Positions 16,601 through 25,960 are shown, numbered from the stretch's first letter. The stretch is DNA of 64,000 nucleotides from Flavobacterium branchiarum (GCF_030409845.1 NZ_JAUFQQ010000005.1:1736001-1800000), one strand, 5' to 3'. Translations and numbers: made by a program. Notes: generated by a model not told the origin, from the sequence alone.

Positions 16601-18293
16601 AACTATTAGTTGGCGAAGCGTTCCAAACAATACTATACGTAGTTGGTGTTCCTGTAGTAGCACTATAACTTAAACTCGTATTTTGAGAACTTGCACTTAA
16701 ACAAACATTGGCCGTCGAGGCTGATGCTGTTATTGTTGGCAAAGGATTTACCGTAACCGTAAAAGGCGTACCAGAACTAATACATCCATTTGCATTTTTA
16801 ACTGTTAATGTACCAGTGTAAGTCCCACCTGAAGTATTAGCTGGTACAGCAATTGGTATTGGAGAAGCTGGTAACACAACATTGTTAATCGCTACAAAAC
16901 TATTTGAAGGAGATGCATTCCAAACAATACTATATGTAGTCGGAATTTCTCCAATTGCACTATAGCTTAAACTCGTATTTTGAGTACTCGCACTAAAACA
17001 AACATTCGTAGCCGATGATGATGCCGATATTGTTGGCAATGGATTTACCGTTACCGTAGTTACGGCAGAAGTTGCTGTGACACAAGTTCCACTTTGAACA
17101 ATGGCTCTAAACTCAGTAGTAGCTGTTAATCCCCCCGAAGTATAAGTTGCATTAGTAGTATTAGCTATATCTATCCATGAAGAAAATGGACTAATCGCGT
17201 ACTGCCATTTTACAACTGATCCGGTATGCCCACCCAATGTTAACAAACCACTCGGACTTCCTGAACAAATAGTAGTACCTCCGCTCACAGTTCCCCCTAC
17301 AGACGGAAGTGATACTGTAACTACAACCGTATTATTACTAATTATAGTCGAAGAGCAAGTTCCTGAAGTAATCTTGGTAATTGTTATAGTACTAGAACCC
17401 GCTGTTACTAAACCAGTAGCTGTAAAAGTTCCCATTCCTGCACCATTAACCACCATATTAGCTGTCAAGCCAGTAGCATTTGGATTATTTGTATTATATG
17501 TGACTACATAATTACCTACAGGCAATGATGCAGCACTTGAATTTAATGTTATTGTAGATGTGCTACCAACTGAAGTACATATATTGGAAGCTGATATCCC
17601 TGTAAAACTGTAACTAGGACAGGTGTAAGTTATTTTTATCTCTCCATTTGCTCCATTTCCGCCTTTATTAGTACCTATTCCCAATAAAACCAAACCTCCA
17701 CCTCCACCTCCACCTGGTACAATCCCAGTAGATCCCGCACCTGCTAAAGTTGCTCCATTACCACCTCCACCTCCACCTGCAACAGCAAGTCCTCCAGAAC
17801 CATTATTCCCATCATTTCCTTTTATAGCCGTACCTGCACTTCCTCCTCCTCCTCCTGAAAATATTAATCCAAGTACAAGACTTCCGTTAGACCCTTTTCC
17901 TCCAGAAAAAGTTGTTCCAACGCCTCCGAGACCTCCAGCACCCGAGTTTCCTCCTCCAGCTCCACCATTAGCAGATACGGTTGAAAAACTAGATGCAGTA
18001 CCACTAACTCCTATTCCATTAGCACCTAAGGTTCCTGTACCTACAACATAAGAAATTGAACTATTGGGGGTCACAGAAATAGAAGCTACACTATAACCTC
18101 CTCCTCCTCCTCCTCCTGCTGAAGTACTAGTGCTAGTGCCGGAACCAGATCCTCCGGCACCCCAACATTCTGCTGTTAATAAAGTCAAACCTGCTGGAAC
18201 TGTAAACGAACCACTTGTTGAAAAAGTATTAGTAGTTTGGGACCAAGAATAGATACAAGTGAAAATGAAAAAAAAAGATAATTTTAGTCTCAT
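13647..18293 (-). CDS. Giant T9SS-exported repeat protein, putative surface adhesin
   Basis: 1548 residues. Signal peptide (about 1-19); a very Gly-rich region with poly-Gly runs (about 40-225); a stretch of Ig/PKD-like beta repeats (about 225-980) that includes four copies of a 99-residue unit (about 418-816); a region with GKGYIIRVP and the WSSPVSGQ pattern seen in many flavobacterial exported proteins (about 1100-1420); and a C-terminal T9SS sorting domain from about 1460 ending RTETKKVIF. The architecture suits an extended, surface-displayed adhesin or matrix protein. The repeats are close enough in DNA to recombine, so copy number may vary between strains. No catalytic domain is visible. 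Confidence 0.9.
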   Translation of the reverse strand: MRLKLSFFFIFTCIYSWSQTTNTFSTSGSFTVPAGLTLLTAECWGAGGSGSGTSTSTSAGGGGGGGYSVASISVTPNSSISYVVGTGTLGANGIGVSGTASSFSTVSANGGAGGGNSGAGGLGGVGTTFSGGKGSNGSLVLGLIFSGGGGGSAGTAIKGNDGNNGSGGLAVAGGGGGGNGATLAGAGSTGIVPGGGGGGGLVLLGIGTNKGGNGANGEIKITYTCPSYSFTGISASNICTSVGSTSTITLNSSAASLPVGNYVVTYNTNNPNATGLTANMVVNGAGMGTFTATGLVTAGSSTITITKITSGTCSSTIISNNTVVVTVSLPSVGGTVSGGTTICSGSPSGLLTLGGHTGSVVKWQYAISPFSSWIDIANTTNATYTSGGLTATTEFRAIVQSGTCVTATSAVTTVTVNPLPTISASSSATNVCFSASTQNTSLSYSAIGEIPTTYSIVWNASPSNSFVAINNVVLPASPIPIAVPANTSGGTYTGTLTVKNANGCISSGTPFTVTVNPLPTITASASTANVCLSASSQNTSLSYSATTGTPTTYSIVWNASPTNSFVAVTNASLPASPITIAVPANTAVGTYTGTLTVTNANGCISSGTPFTVTVNPLPTITASASTANVCFSAGAQNTSLAYSATTGVPTTYSIVWNASPTNSFVAVTNASLPASPITIAVPANTAVGTYTGTLRVTNANGCISSGTPFTVTVNPLPTITASASTANVCFSASVQNTSLSYSATTGIPTTYSIVWNASPSNSFVAVTNASLPASPITIAVPANTAVGTYTGTLRVTNANGCISSGTPFTVTINALPTITTAGVVGQVCSSSSLQNTTIAYTATGGTPTGYSIDWDATANANFLADQLNTSFSFLPTGGNINTIVIPANTVAGTYSGIMTITNGICTNVQAVSVTINSTMPPVIGLVTSLTCDVSYGSVALSGLPSGNWSIVTNPVTVTTTGSGANTVITNLAPNTYTFRVSNSVTGCTSVASATATVGGIVTNYWDGSEWTSNTPTINQNIVFGGNYNSQAGSGGDLNGCTCQVNSGVKVVFNSGATLSIVKAVNVSTAVGTSLTFMNNASLFQKNNVSNSGNVIYKRTSTAMNALDYSYWSSPVSGQKFNLLSPNSDPQKLYSYNSGWISEAPTNTMKIGKGYIIRVPRVGTWPNGEVVTYPYSQPVSFVGTPNNGNITGETITVLDDSYLIGNPYPSAIDAKAFLTANKLILEGTLYFWTHNTPIAYDGAFEKIYTANDYAVYNFTGGTATSAALNPGINNAVPLGLIASGQSFFAYSIASSGTIVFNNDMRVVGNNAQFFRSSKETKETVTKEARLWLNLKNTNGFFKQVLIGYIDGATNEFESKFDGTKFDVEQMADLYSIVSDRKLTIQGRALPFDVNDKVVLGYSSEINDNYTIAIDRSDGLLANQDVYLEDKTLGTIHNLTQTGYTFSTAIGTFDDRFTLFYSNKTLGTAELDTSKKSISVVVENQEIKVNGFDQKIDEVFIYDMSGRLIYKKEKIENSKLIIENLKSSNQILLVKVILDDNRTETKKVIF
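15844..17040 (-). repeat. Four tandem 297-bp repeats in the adhesin gene
   Basis: Anchor positions of one conserved stretch (plus-strand GGCGTGCC or variants, then GAACTAATACATCC) fall at 15874, 16171, 16468 and 16765, exactly 297 bp apart, i.e. 99 codons. The three lower-coordinate units are very similar; the last (16765-17040) is more diverged. Related but distant units flank the array. Confidence 0.9.
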
Positions 18294-18732
18294 AAAAGTA
18301 GGTTTTAATAATATAAAGACAATTAGCTCTTTGCGATGTTCATTAGTACTATTGAAAAAGCGACAATATCAATTGTATGACATTTTCTCAAAAGAAGAAT
18401 CAAAAACCACATAACGCCCTAATATAAAGATAATTAAAAAACGCGTTACTAAATTTAATGAAAAAAAAATGAAAAGTCCTCAAATTTTATTCATATTGAC
18501 ATGCTTTACATCGACTAAAATTATATTCTTAATAAATTTTTAACAAACTAGATACTAATACCTTACAATTAAATCTATTTATCACTACAGTATATATCCC
18601 AGAAAATTGTACGTAAATTCCCTTTTTAAGCAAATAAATTCTAAAATAGGCTTAAAAGTCACAACGGGCCTCAGAAAAAAATTAAAGCTTTACATTTGTT
18701 CTTTATTCAATACTAAAATTACACTAGGCTAT
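18294..18732. other. Intergenic region between the adhesin gene and recX
   Basis: AT-rich and divergent. A TTG-initiated frame reaches back to 18607 but belongs to untranslated recX leader or promoter DNA in my view. The recX -7 box is at 18691-18698. I cannot find a convincing promoter for the adhesin gene here, and no small gene is visible. Confidence 0.55.
18691..18698 (+). promoter_or_regulatory. -7 box TACATTTG of recX
   Basis: TAnnTTTG match 34 nt before the ATG at 18733. No -33 TTG at usual spacing. Confidence 0.4.
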
Positions 18733-19209
18733 ATGAAATCGGACTGTACCCCTAAAGAAGCACTACAAAAATTAGAACATTTTTGCGCTTACCAAGAACG
18801 CTGTCATGATGAAGTAATTTCAAAATTGTATAGTCTAAAAATGACCTCAGACGAAATAGACGCTATTATTGTACAACTCATTACAGACAACTTTCTTAAT
18901 GAAACACGATTTGCTTGTAGTTATGCTCAGGGAAAACATCGTATAAAACAATGGGGAAAAATTAGAATTGTAAACGAACTCAAAGCCCGTCATATAACTT
19001 CTACCAATATTAATCTTGCCCTTGCGGGAATTGACAATGATGAATATCTGGAAACTTTTGAAAATCTAACTCAAAAATATTGGAATAGTTTACACGAGAA
19101 TAATCAACTTAAAAAGCGTAAAAAGTTTTGTGATTACATCCTACGCCGTGGCTACGAAAGTAATATGGTATATGAAAAAGTAAAAGAGTTAGAAGCCGAA
19201 ACAAAGTAA
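18733..19209 (+). CDS. recX: Regulatory protein RecX family
   Basis: RecX-type proteins bind RecA filaments and damp RecA activity. The sequence from ATG 18733 (158 residues) fits: a KEALQKLEHFCAYQERCHDEV helix pair near the N-terminus, the acidic DNFLNETRFACSYAQGKHRIKQWGKIRI stretch typical of RecX, and repeated three-helix units to the C-terminus. The longer frame from TTG 18607 adds 42 residues that do not resemble RecX and cross a promoter box, so I reject it. The gene is convergent with the ketoacyl synthase gene and shares its terminator. Confidence 0.88.
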   Translation: MKSDCTPKEALQKLEHFCAYQERCHDEVISKLYSLKMTSDEIDAIIVQLITDNFLNETRFACSYAQGKHRIKQWGKIRIVNELKARHITSTNINLALAGIDNDEYLETFENLTQKYWNSLHENNQLKKRKKFCDYILRRGYESNMVYEKVKELEAETK

Positions 19210-19281
19210 TTCTCTAGTCTACAAAAGAACAAAATTACTTAAAGAGTATTACCATTTCAAGACGGAAAACATTATAAAAAC

Positions 19282-19312
19282 AAATAGGCTACCAAAAAAT
19301 GATAGCCTATTT
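19282..19312. terminator. Terminator between recX and the ketoacyl synthase gene
   Basis: AAATAGGCTA and TAGCCTATTT pair around an 11-base loop; it is 2 bp from the stop of the minus-strand gene and 70 bp after recX. Confidence 0.8.
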
Positions 19313-19314
19313 TA

Positions 19315-20484
19315 TTATGCTTTTTCTATTAGAATACTCACGGCATTTCCTCCAAAACCTACTGCATTAATCAAAACCTTCTTTATTGGTTTCGTTTGTT
19401 GTTTCTCTTCGGTAAAAGGGACTCCAATAAACGTATTATGTTGCATCATTAAAATTGCCATTTCTACACTCAAGATTCCCGAAGCACCAAAAGTATGACC
19501 AATCTTCCATTTATTAGTAGTCAACAAAGGAAACTTAGAATCAAAGACTTTTTGGATTGCTTTATATTCTGTTAAATCTCCCTTTATAGTCCCTGGCGCA
19601 TGCATTACAATTACATCTACGTCTTCAGGGTTTATACCTTTTAAAGCCATTTTCATTGACTTTTGAAAACAAGTTGCTTCTGCCGAAATAGATATATTAT
19701 GCTCCAAAACTTCTGTAGCATATCCTACTCCTGTAATATAAGCAATCGCATTCTCTTTCTCTCCAGATTCAAGGCAACAAACTGCTGCTCCCTCACCCAA
19801 AACCATTGTGTTTTGAGTCTTATCCAAGTCAAATGCAAGATTTGGCCACTTATCAGTATTTAAATCTGCTCGAGAGTAAATTTTTAAAGCTCGCATTTGT
19901 GCAATTGTAAAATCAGTCAACGGAGCTTCGCTACCACCCACCAAAAACTTATCGACCATTCCTGCTCTTAACCATGCAACACCATTTAATAAAGCATGTA
20001 ATGCTGTTGAGCAAGTAATAGAATGTGATATTTCTGGCCCTGAACTCTGCAAATCATGTGCTATCCAAGACGATATATTCCCTAGTGTAGTTGTTGGCGA
20101 GGCCAATGTCTGTGCCTTTCCAGTTTCTAAATATTCCTGAAAATGCTTTTCGAATAAATCGGTTGCTCCACGTGAAGAACCAATATTAATTCCAAAAACA
20201 GATTCTGAATTCCATCCAGAATTTTTTATCGCCTGTCGTGATGCTGCTAGAGCAAACAAAACACTGTTATCTAAAAATTTATATTTAATATCAGAATTAC
20301 GAACCTGATCTACAATTTGTTTCGAATCTGCATCAAGTGCTGCAACTGGAGTTTCTTGTTTGTCCAATTGTTGCAAAGTAAAACAATGTTTGTTACTTAA
20401 ATAATTTTCCCAAACGTCTTTTGGATTGTTTCCTAAAGGCGAAATAGAAGAAAAGGCAGTAATCGCGATTTTGTTTATGTTCAA
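19315..20484 (-). CDS. Beta-ketoacyl synthase family protein in the biotin gene cluster
   Basis: 389 residues with the thiolase-fold condensing enzyme signature: nucleophile C158 in SITCSTALH, H295 in VMHAPGT and H330 in GHTFGAS, giving the Cys-His-His triad of FabF/FabB-type enzymes that elongate acyl-ACP with malonyl-ACP. GGSEAPLTDF and the C-terminal NAVGFGGNAVSILI also fit. It is the last gene after bioD and bioA, with 53 bp to bioA, and no other fatty acid synthesis gene is near. The context suggests a role in making the pimeloyl chain or another biotin precursor, but sequence alone does not show its substrate. A housekeeping FabF is an alternative, less likely from context. Confidence 0.85.
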   Translation of the reverse strand: MNINKIAITAFSSISPLGNNPKDVWENYLSNKHCFTLQQLDKQETPVAALDADSKQIVDQVRNSDIKYKFLDNSVLFALAASRQAIKNSGWNSESVFGINIGSSRGATDLFEKHFQEYLETGKAQTLASPTTTLGNISSWIAHDLQSSGPEISHSITCSTALHALLNGVAWLRAGMVDKFLVGGSEAPLTDFTIAQMRALKIYSRADLNTDKWPNLAFDLDKTQNTMVLGEGAAVCCLESGEKENAIAYITGVGYATEVLEHNISISAEATCFQKSMKMALKGINPEDVDVIVMHAPGTIKGDLTEYKAIQKVFDSKFPLLTTNKWKIGHTFGASGILSVEMAILMMQHNTFIGVPFTEEKQQTKPIKKVLINAVGFGGNAVSILIEKA

Positions 20485-20537
20485 AATAATTAATTTAACT
20501 GTAATAAATAAAGTGAGCGAAGAATAGATTATAGTAC

Positions 20538-21815
20538 CTATGCTTGTACCATCTCTATAGCTTCTTCTATAATTGAGTATACTTTTTCTAGTTGCTCGTC
20601 ACTAATAATATAAGGAGGTAATATGTAAACTATATTCCCCACTGGCCTAAGAATAACCCCTTTATCAATAAAGAAATTATAAAGCTTTGTTCTCATCGAT
20701 CCGTAATAACTTTCTTCTGAATCAGATTTAATTTCTAATGCAAAAATAACACCTAAAACTCTGGTTGTTAAAACACTCGAGTGATTTTTTATTTTATTCT
20801 GAAAATTTAAATGGCTCTTATTTACACGTGCAATATTGTTTTGCATTTCTTGCGTTTGCAATAAATCTATACTTGCTAAAGCCGCTGCACATCCTGTAGG
20901 ATTGGCTGTAAAAGTATGTCCATGAAACAATGCTTTATTAATATCATCATCATAAAAAGCATCAAAAACTTCTTGAGTAAAAGTGGTAATCGCCATTGGG
21001 ATTGTTCCTCCAGTAAGCGCTTTTGAAAGACACATCATATCCGGTTTTTCATCTAGATAATCCATTGCAAATGTTTTACCTGTTTTACCAAAACCTGTCA
21101 TAACTTCATCGGCAATTGTAAGAACATTATTTTCTTTACAAATCTGAATTAAAGTAGCTAATGCTTCTGGCTCATACATAACCATTCCGGCTGCTCCTTG
21201 CACTAATGGTTCAAAAATGAACCCTGCACAATTCTTCTCTTTTATTACTGCTCGTAATGCATCAAAACTTTCTTGTTCTTGCCCTTTTACAGGTACAGGA
21301 ATTCGAACCACATCTATAAACATTCCTTGAAAAGCTTGTGTATAAAATGAAATTCCGCTTGCAGCCATTGCAGCAAATGTATCTCCATGAAAAGCGTTTT
21401 CAAAAGCAATAATCGTAGTACGTTTTTCTCCTTTATTGAAGAAATATTGTAAAGCCACTTTTATCCCAACTTCTACTGCCGTAGAACCATTATCTGAAAA
21501 GAAAATTTTCTGTTGGTTTTTGGGTAAAATTTCGATTAATCTTTCAGCAAGAACAATTGCTGGCTCATGCGTAAATCCACCAAACAAAACGTGCTCTAGA
21601 GTAGTTAACTGTTTGTAAATAGCATCAGCAATAAACCGATTACTATGTCCAAAAGGATTTACCCACCAAGAGGCAATTGCATCTATATATTCTTTATTAT
21701 TTTCGTCCCAAAGTAGTGCGCCTTCTCCTCTAGAGATTGCTATAGGAACTGCTGCTGTTTTATGTTGTGTATAAGGATGCCAAAGATACTGGCTGTCTTT
21801 TTCTGATAATGTCAT
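20538..21815 (-). CDS. bioA: Adenosylmethionine--8-amino-7-oxononanoate aminotransferase
   Basis: A PLP enzyme that turns KAPA into DAPA with S-adenosylmethionine as amino donor in biotin synthesis. The N-terminal LWHPYTQHK is a hallmark of BioA; other fold I motifs are FFSDNGSTAVEVGIKVALQ, AFHGDTFAA, ADEVMTGFGKTGK and the PLP lysine in LSKALTGG. Length (425) is normal. It lies 94 bp after bioD and 53 bp before the ketoacyl synthase gene, most likely in one transcript. Confidence 0.96.
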   Translation of the reverse strand: MTLSEKDSQYLWHPYTQHKTAAVPIAISRGEGALLWDENNKEYIDAIASWWVNPFGHSNRFIADAIYKQLTTLEHVLFGGFTHEPAIVLAERLIEILPKNQQKIFFSDNGSTAVEVGIKVALQYFFNKGEKRTTIIAFENAFHGDTFAAMAASGISFYTQAFQGMFIDVVRIPVPVKGQEQESFDALRAVIKEKNCAGFIFEPLVQGAAGMVMYEPEALATLIQICKENNVLTIADEVMTGFGKTGKTFAMDYLDEKPDMMCLSKALTGGTIPMAITTFTQEVFDAFYDDDINKALFHGHTFTANPTGCAAALASIDLLQTQEMQNNIARVNKSHLNFQNKIKNHSSVLTTRVLGVIFALEIKSDSEESYYGSMRTKLYNFFIDKGVILRPVGNIVYILPPYIISDEQLEKVYSIIEEAIEMVQA

Positions 21816-21909
21816 CTTGTGAAAAATGTTTGTTTGTAAAAGTAAGATGTGTTTCTATAAAATGTATGCTGCAAGATGTGGAATCTATTGTACTTTCCAC
21901 AAAACCATT

Positions 21910-22527
21910 TTACAATTCTAAAAGATTCTCTCTAAATAAATCGGCATATTCGCGAATCACATTCTGGTCAAAATAAGGTTCTTCATCAATTCGTCCTATA
22001 CATTTTACCCCTGTACTATTTAAAATAATTGCTTCTGATGATTTGTTTTCGCTTCCGCTAAAGATAATTCCAGCAATATTCAATTTTCGGTTCTTCAATG
22101 CTTCAATTGTTAGCACGGTATGATTAATGCTTCCTAAATAATGCCTAGAAACTACAATAACTTTATGATCTGGTTGAATTAAATCAAGTACAAATTCTTT
22201 ATCATTTAAGGGTACATAAACCCCTCCTGCACCTTCAATAACCAAATGATTATTCGTTTTAGGTTCCGTTATCTCATTTAAATCAATCGTTACTCCGTCA
22301 ATTTCTGCTGCCAAATGAGGACTTGCTGGCGTATTTAAAGCATATGCATTTTTGTGAAATTGAGATTTAGTATTCGAAATTCTTGATTGTACTTTTCCTG
22401 TGTCTGAGTTATCTAAATCTCCTGCCTGAATCGGTTTCCAATAATCAGCTTCTAATGCTTCTACAATTATAGTCGAAGCAATTGTTTTACCAACATCAGT
22501 AGAAATACCTGTAATAAATAGTTTCAT
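21910..22527 (-). CDS. bioD: Dethiobiotin synthetase
   Basis: ATP-dependent closure of the ureido ring of biotin from DAPA and CO2. The P-loop-like ITGISTDVGKT is at residues 4-14 and the second motif EGAGGVYVPL about 108-117. I place the start at the ATG at 22527 (205 residues), preceded by AGGGG and a TATTTTTG promoter box; the frame extends upstream to 22581 but the added 18 residues are hydrophobic and cross the promoter and the bioF terminator hairpin. It is followed by bioA. Confidence 0.95.
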   Translation of the reverse strand: MKLFITGISTDVGKTIASTIIVEALEADYWKPIQAGDLDNSDTGKVQSRISNTKSQFHKNAYALNTPASPHLAAEIDGVTIDLNEITEPKTNNHLVIEGAGGVYVPLNDKEFVLDLIQPDHKVIVVSRHYLGSINHTVLTIEALKNRKLNIAGIIFSGSENKSSEAIILNSTGVKCIGRIDEEPYFDQNVIREYADLFRENLLEL

Positions 22528-22548
22528 TCCCCTTTTTTTTATTGCGTA

Positions 22549-22556
22549 CAAAAATA
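22549..22556 (-). promoter_or_regulatory. -7 box TATTTTTG of bioD
   Basis: TAnnTTTG match 21 nt upstream of the bioD ATG and just downstream of the bioF terminator hairpin, so bioD-bioA-ketoacyl synthase seem to have their own promoter. Confidence 0.5.
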
Positions 22557-22563
22557 CCAATAA

Positions 22564-22599
22564 AAACACAAAGCCCATCATAAGAGGGGCTTTGTGTTT
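22564..22599 (-). terminator. bioF terminator hairpin
   Basis: AAACACAAAGCCC and GGGCTTTGTGTTT pair with a loop of about 10 bases; on the minus strand T residues follow. It separates bioF from bioD. Confidence 0.75.
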
Positions 22600-22657
22600 A
22601 TCTAATTACCCTTTGAGTTAGTTAAAGTTTAATTAATATGTAGTGCATTTACTATAA

Positions 22658-23794
22658 TTAAAACAGGCTACTTCCTAAAAAACACAAGGCTTCATTAATT
22701 TCTTCTTCTAAATTATAACTATGAATACAAAAACGCAGTCGCTCCTGTCCTTCTGGAACTGTTGGTGATAGGATCGCTTTTACATCAAATCCCTTCTCTT
22801 GCATTTTTTTAGCAACAGCTTTTACATTTTCATTTCCAGGAATAATCGCCGATTGGATTGCCGATTTGCTTCGAACAAACATGGGCTGTAATCCTAAAAG
22901 TTTTTTTTGTTGATTGAAGTAAACAATGTTCTGACGTAGCTTATCGATAGTTTCTTTTTCTATTTCCAATTGTTGATACGCAATAAGAATAGTAGCAACC
23001 GAATGTGGAGATAATCCTGTTGTGTAAATAAAGCTTCTAGCAAAATTAATGAGGTATTCTTTTAATTCTTGATTACCAAGAATTACTGCTCCATGACATC
23101 CTAATCCTTTACCAAAAGTCATGATTCTTGCAAAAACCCTATTGTGCAATCCTAAAAACTGCAATAAGCCTTCGCCTTTTTCTCCAAAAACTCCTAATGC
23201 ATGAGCTTCATCGACTACGAGGTAACAATTATATTTTTCAGACAAGAGCACTAATTCTTCTAGATTCGGACAATCACCGTCCATAGAAAAAACACTTTCG
23301 GTAACAATATAAATTATTGCGTTTTGATGTTTGACTATGAGTCGCTCTAAATCTTCAAAATCATTATGATTAAATTTATATGTTTTGGCATTGGACATTA
23401 AAATTCCATCACGAATAGAAGCATGACTTAACTCATCATACAAAATAACATCATTGCGCTGTGGCACAGCGCTAAAAAAACCAACATTGGCATCATAACC
23501 CGAATTAAAAATTAAAGCCGATTCTGACTCGTGAAACTGCGCTATAAAGATTTCTGTGATTTTATATAGAGAATGATTCCCTGAAATTAATCTTGAGCCC
23601 GTAGCTCCGTTTTGAATAGTATTCGTTTCTAGTAAATAACTATGTGTTTTATTAAAAATTACCGCAGATTTTGAAAACCCAATATAGTCATTAGATGTAA
23701 AATCAGTTAATAGGTTAGTATCTGGTAATTTTCTAAGCGCATTATTTTGCTTTCTTACTACTAACTTTTGAAGAAGGTTTTCTGGTAATTTCAT
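22658..23794 (-). CDS. bioF: 8-amino-7-oxononanoate synthase (alpha-oxoamine synthase family)
   Basis: Condenses pimeloyl-thioester with L-alanine to form KAPA, the first ring-building step of biotin synthesis, with PLP. Motifs: TSNDYIGFS near the N-terminus, NGATGSRLISGNHSLY, FNSGYDANVGFF, VDEAHALGVFGEKGEG and the PLP lysine in TFGKGLGCHGA. Length (378) is normal. Serine palmitoyl- or KBL-type relatives share the fold, but the adjacent bioD and bioA make BioF the natural call. It is separated from bioD by a terminator-like hairpin. Confidence 0.93.
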   Translation of the reverse strand: MKLPENLLQKLVVRKQNNALRKLPDTNLLTDFTSNDYIGFSKSAVIFNKTHSYLLETNTIQNGATGSRLISGNHSLYKITEIFIAQFHESESALIFNSGYDANVGFFSAVPQRNDVILYDELSHASIRDGILMSNAKTYKFNHNDFEDLERLIVKHQNAIIYIVTESVFSMDGDCPNLEELVLLSEKYNCYLVVDEAHALGVFGEKGEGLLQFLGLHNRVFARIMTFGKGLGCHGAVILGNQELKEYLINFARSFIYTTGLSPHSVATILIAYQQLEIEKETIDKLRQNIVYFNQQKKLLGLQPMFVRSKSAIQSAIIPGNENVKAVAKKMQEKGFDVKAILSPTVPEGQERLRFCIHSYNLEEEINEALCFLGSSLF

Positions 23795-23843
23795 AAATAC
23801 AAAGTTATTAATTTAAGCCGGTTATATTATCTATTCTATTTTT

Positions 23844-23929
23844 TAGCCCTGATGGAAACGGCATCCTTTTTTTGCTGGCCACTGCAAGCAAAAAAAGATA
23901 TAGTGAACAGCAGGAAATTGCTTCTAAAG
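23844..23929 (+). ncRNA. Flavobacterial intergenic structured element, copy A
   Basis: TAGCCCTGATGGAAACGGCA begins the element; a hairpin (TTTTTTTGCT / AGCAAAAAAA, 23867-23896) interrupts it; GATATAGTGAACAGCAGGAA and GCTTCTAA close it. A second copy without the hairpin lies at 49876-49918 in the same orientation. I recall that Rfam has a flavobacterial intergenic family (Flavo-1) that this may belong to, but I cannot verify it here. RNA, repeat or both are possible. Confidence 0.5.
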
Positions 23930-23954
23930 TGCGCCTCTATAAAACGAACATAAT

Positions 23955-23987
23955 AAAAAAAGCCATTCACGATTGTGAATGGCTTTT
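23955..23987 (-). terminator. atpDC terminator
   Basis: AAAAGCCATTCAC and GTGAATGGCTTTT pair around a four-base loop; T-run on the minus strand. It lies 21 bp after the atpC stop. Confidence 0.85.
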
Positions 23988-24007
23988 CAACTTTATTTTA
24001 AATTGTC

Positions 24008-24289
24008 TTAGTCTGCTAAAACAATTATCTTATTGTCTTTCATCTCGATAGTACCTGACACAATTTCCAAAGTGTAAGTTTGGTCATTTACTTTCGTGAA
24101 TTTATCCGCTACTTCTTTAGCAAAACTGAAGCTAGGTGCCACAATTTTAATAGTTCCTTTTTCTAAAATAGAAACAATAGGAGCGTGATGATTCAATATT
24201 TGAAAGCTTCCATCAACTCCTGGCAAAGTAACCGAAGTCACATTTCCTGAGAATAATTTTGCTTCTGGTGATACTATTTCTAAAGTCAT
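24008..24289 (-). CDS. atpC: ATP synthase F1 subunit epsilon
   Basis: 93 residues, only the N-terminal beta-sandwich that contacts the rotor; the C-terminal inhibitory helices of longer epsilon chains are absent, as is usual in Bacteroidota. Motifs: LEIVSPEAKLFSG, LPGVDGSFQIL and NHHAPIVSIL. It is the second gene of the atpD-atpC pair, 68 bp after atpD, with a strong terminator behind it. No other ATP synthase genes are in the window. Confidence 0.95.
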   Translation of the reverse strand: MTLEIVSPEAKLFSGNVTSVTLPGVDGSFQILNHHAPIVSILEKGTIKIVAPSFSFAKEVADKFTKVNDQTYTLEIVSGTIEMKDNKIIVLAD

Positions 24290-24357
24290 TTTCTTTTAGT
24301 TTACAGTTTCAGTTAATAGTCTCAATAAATTACTGCGACCCAATACTGAAAACTAGA

Positions 24358-25881
<1,524 letters not shown>

Positions 25882-25931
25882 TTATTAAATAGCTATTTAG
25901 GTTTAACGAAAATACCTCTTTTTTCAGTGCG

Positions 25932-25960
25932 CAAAGATAATTTTTAAAATATAAAATCAA
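25932..25960 (-). promoter_or_regulatory. atpD promoter, TTG-N18-TATCTTTG
   Basis: Read on the minus strand: TTG (plus 25958-25960), 18 bp spacer, TATCTTTG (plus 25932-25939). Both elements fit the consensus, and the leader would be about 55 nt. Confidence 0.75.

Noticed and set aside
15844..17040. CRISPR array
   Set aside because: Repeat period is 297 bp with units coding a protein in one frame; no short direct repeats with unique spacers.
18607..18732. 42-residue N-terminal extension of RecX
   Set aside because: Starts at TTG, crosses a TACATTTG promoter box and does not resemble RecX N-termini.
22528..22581. Hydrophobic N-terminal extension of BioD as a signal peptide
   Set aside because: It spans the bioF terminator and bioD promoter box; BioD is cytosolic and starts at MKLFITGISTDVGKT.
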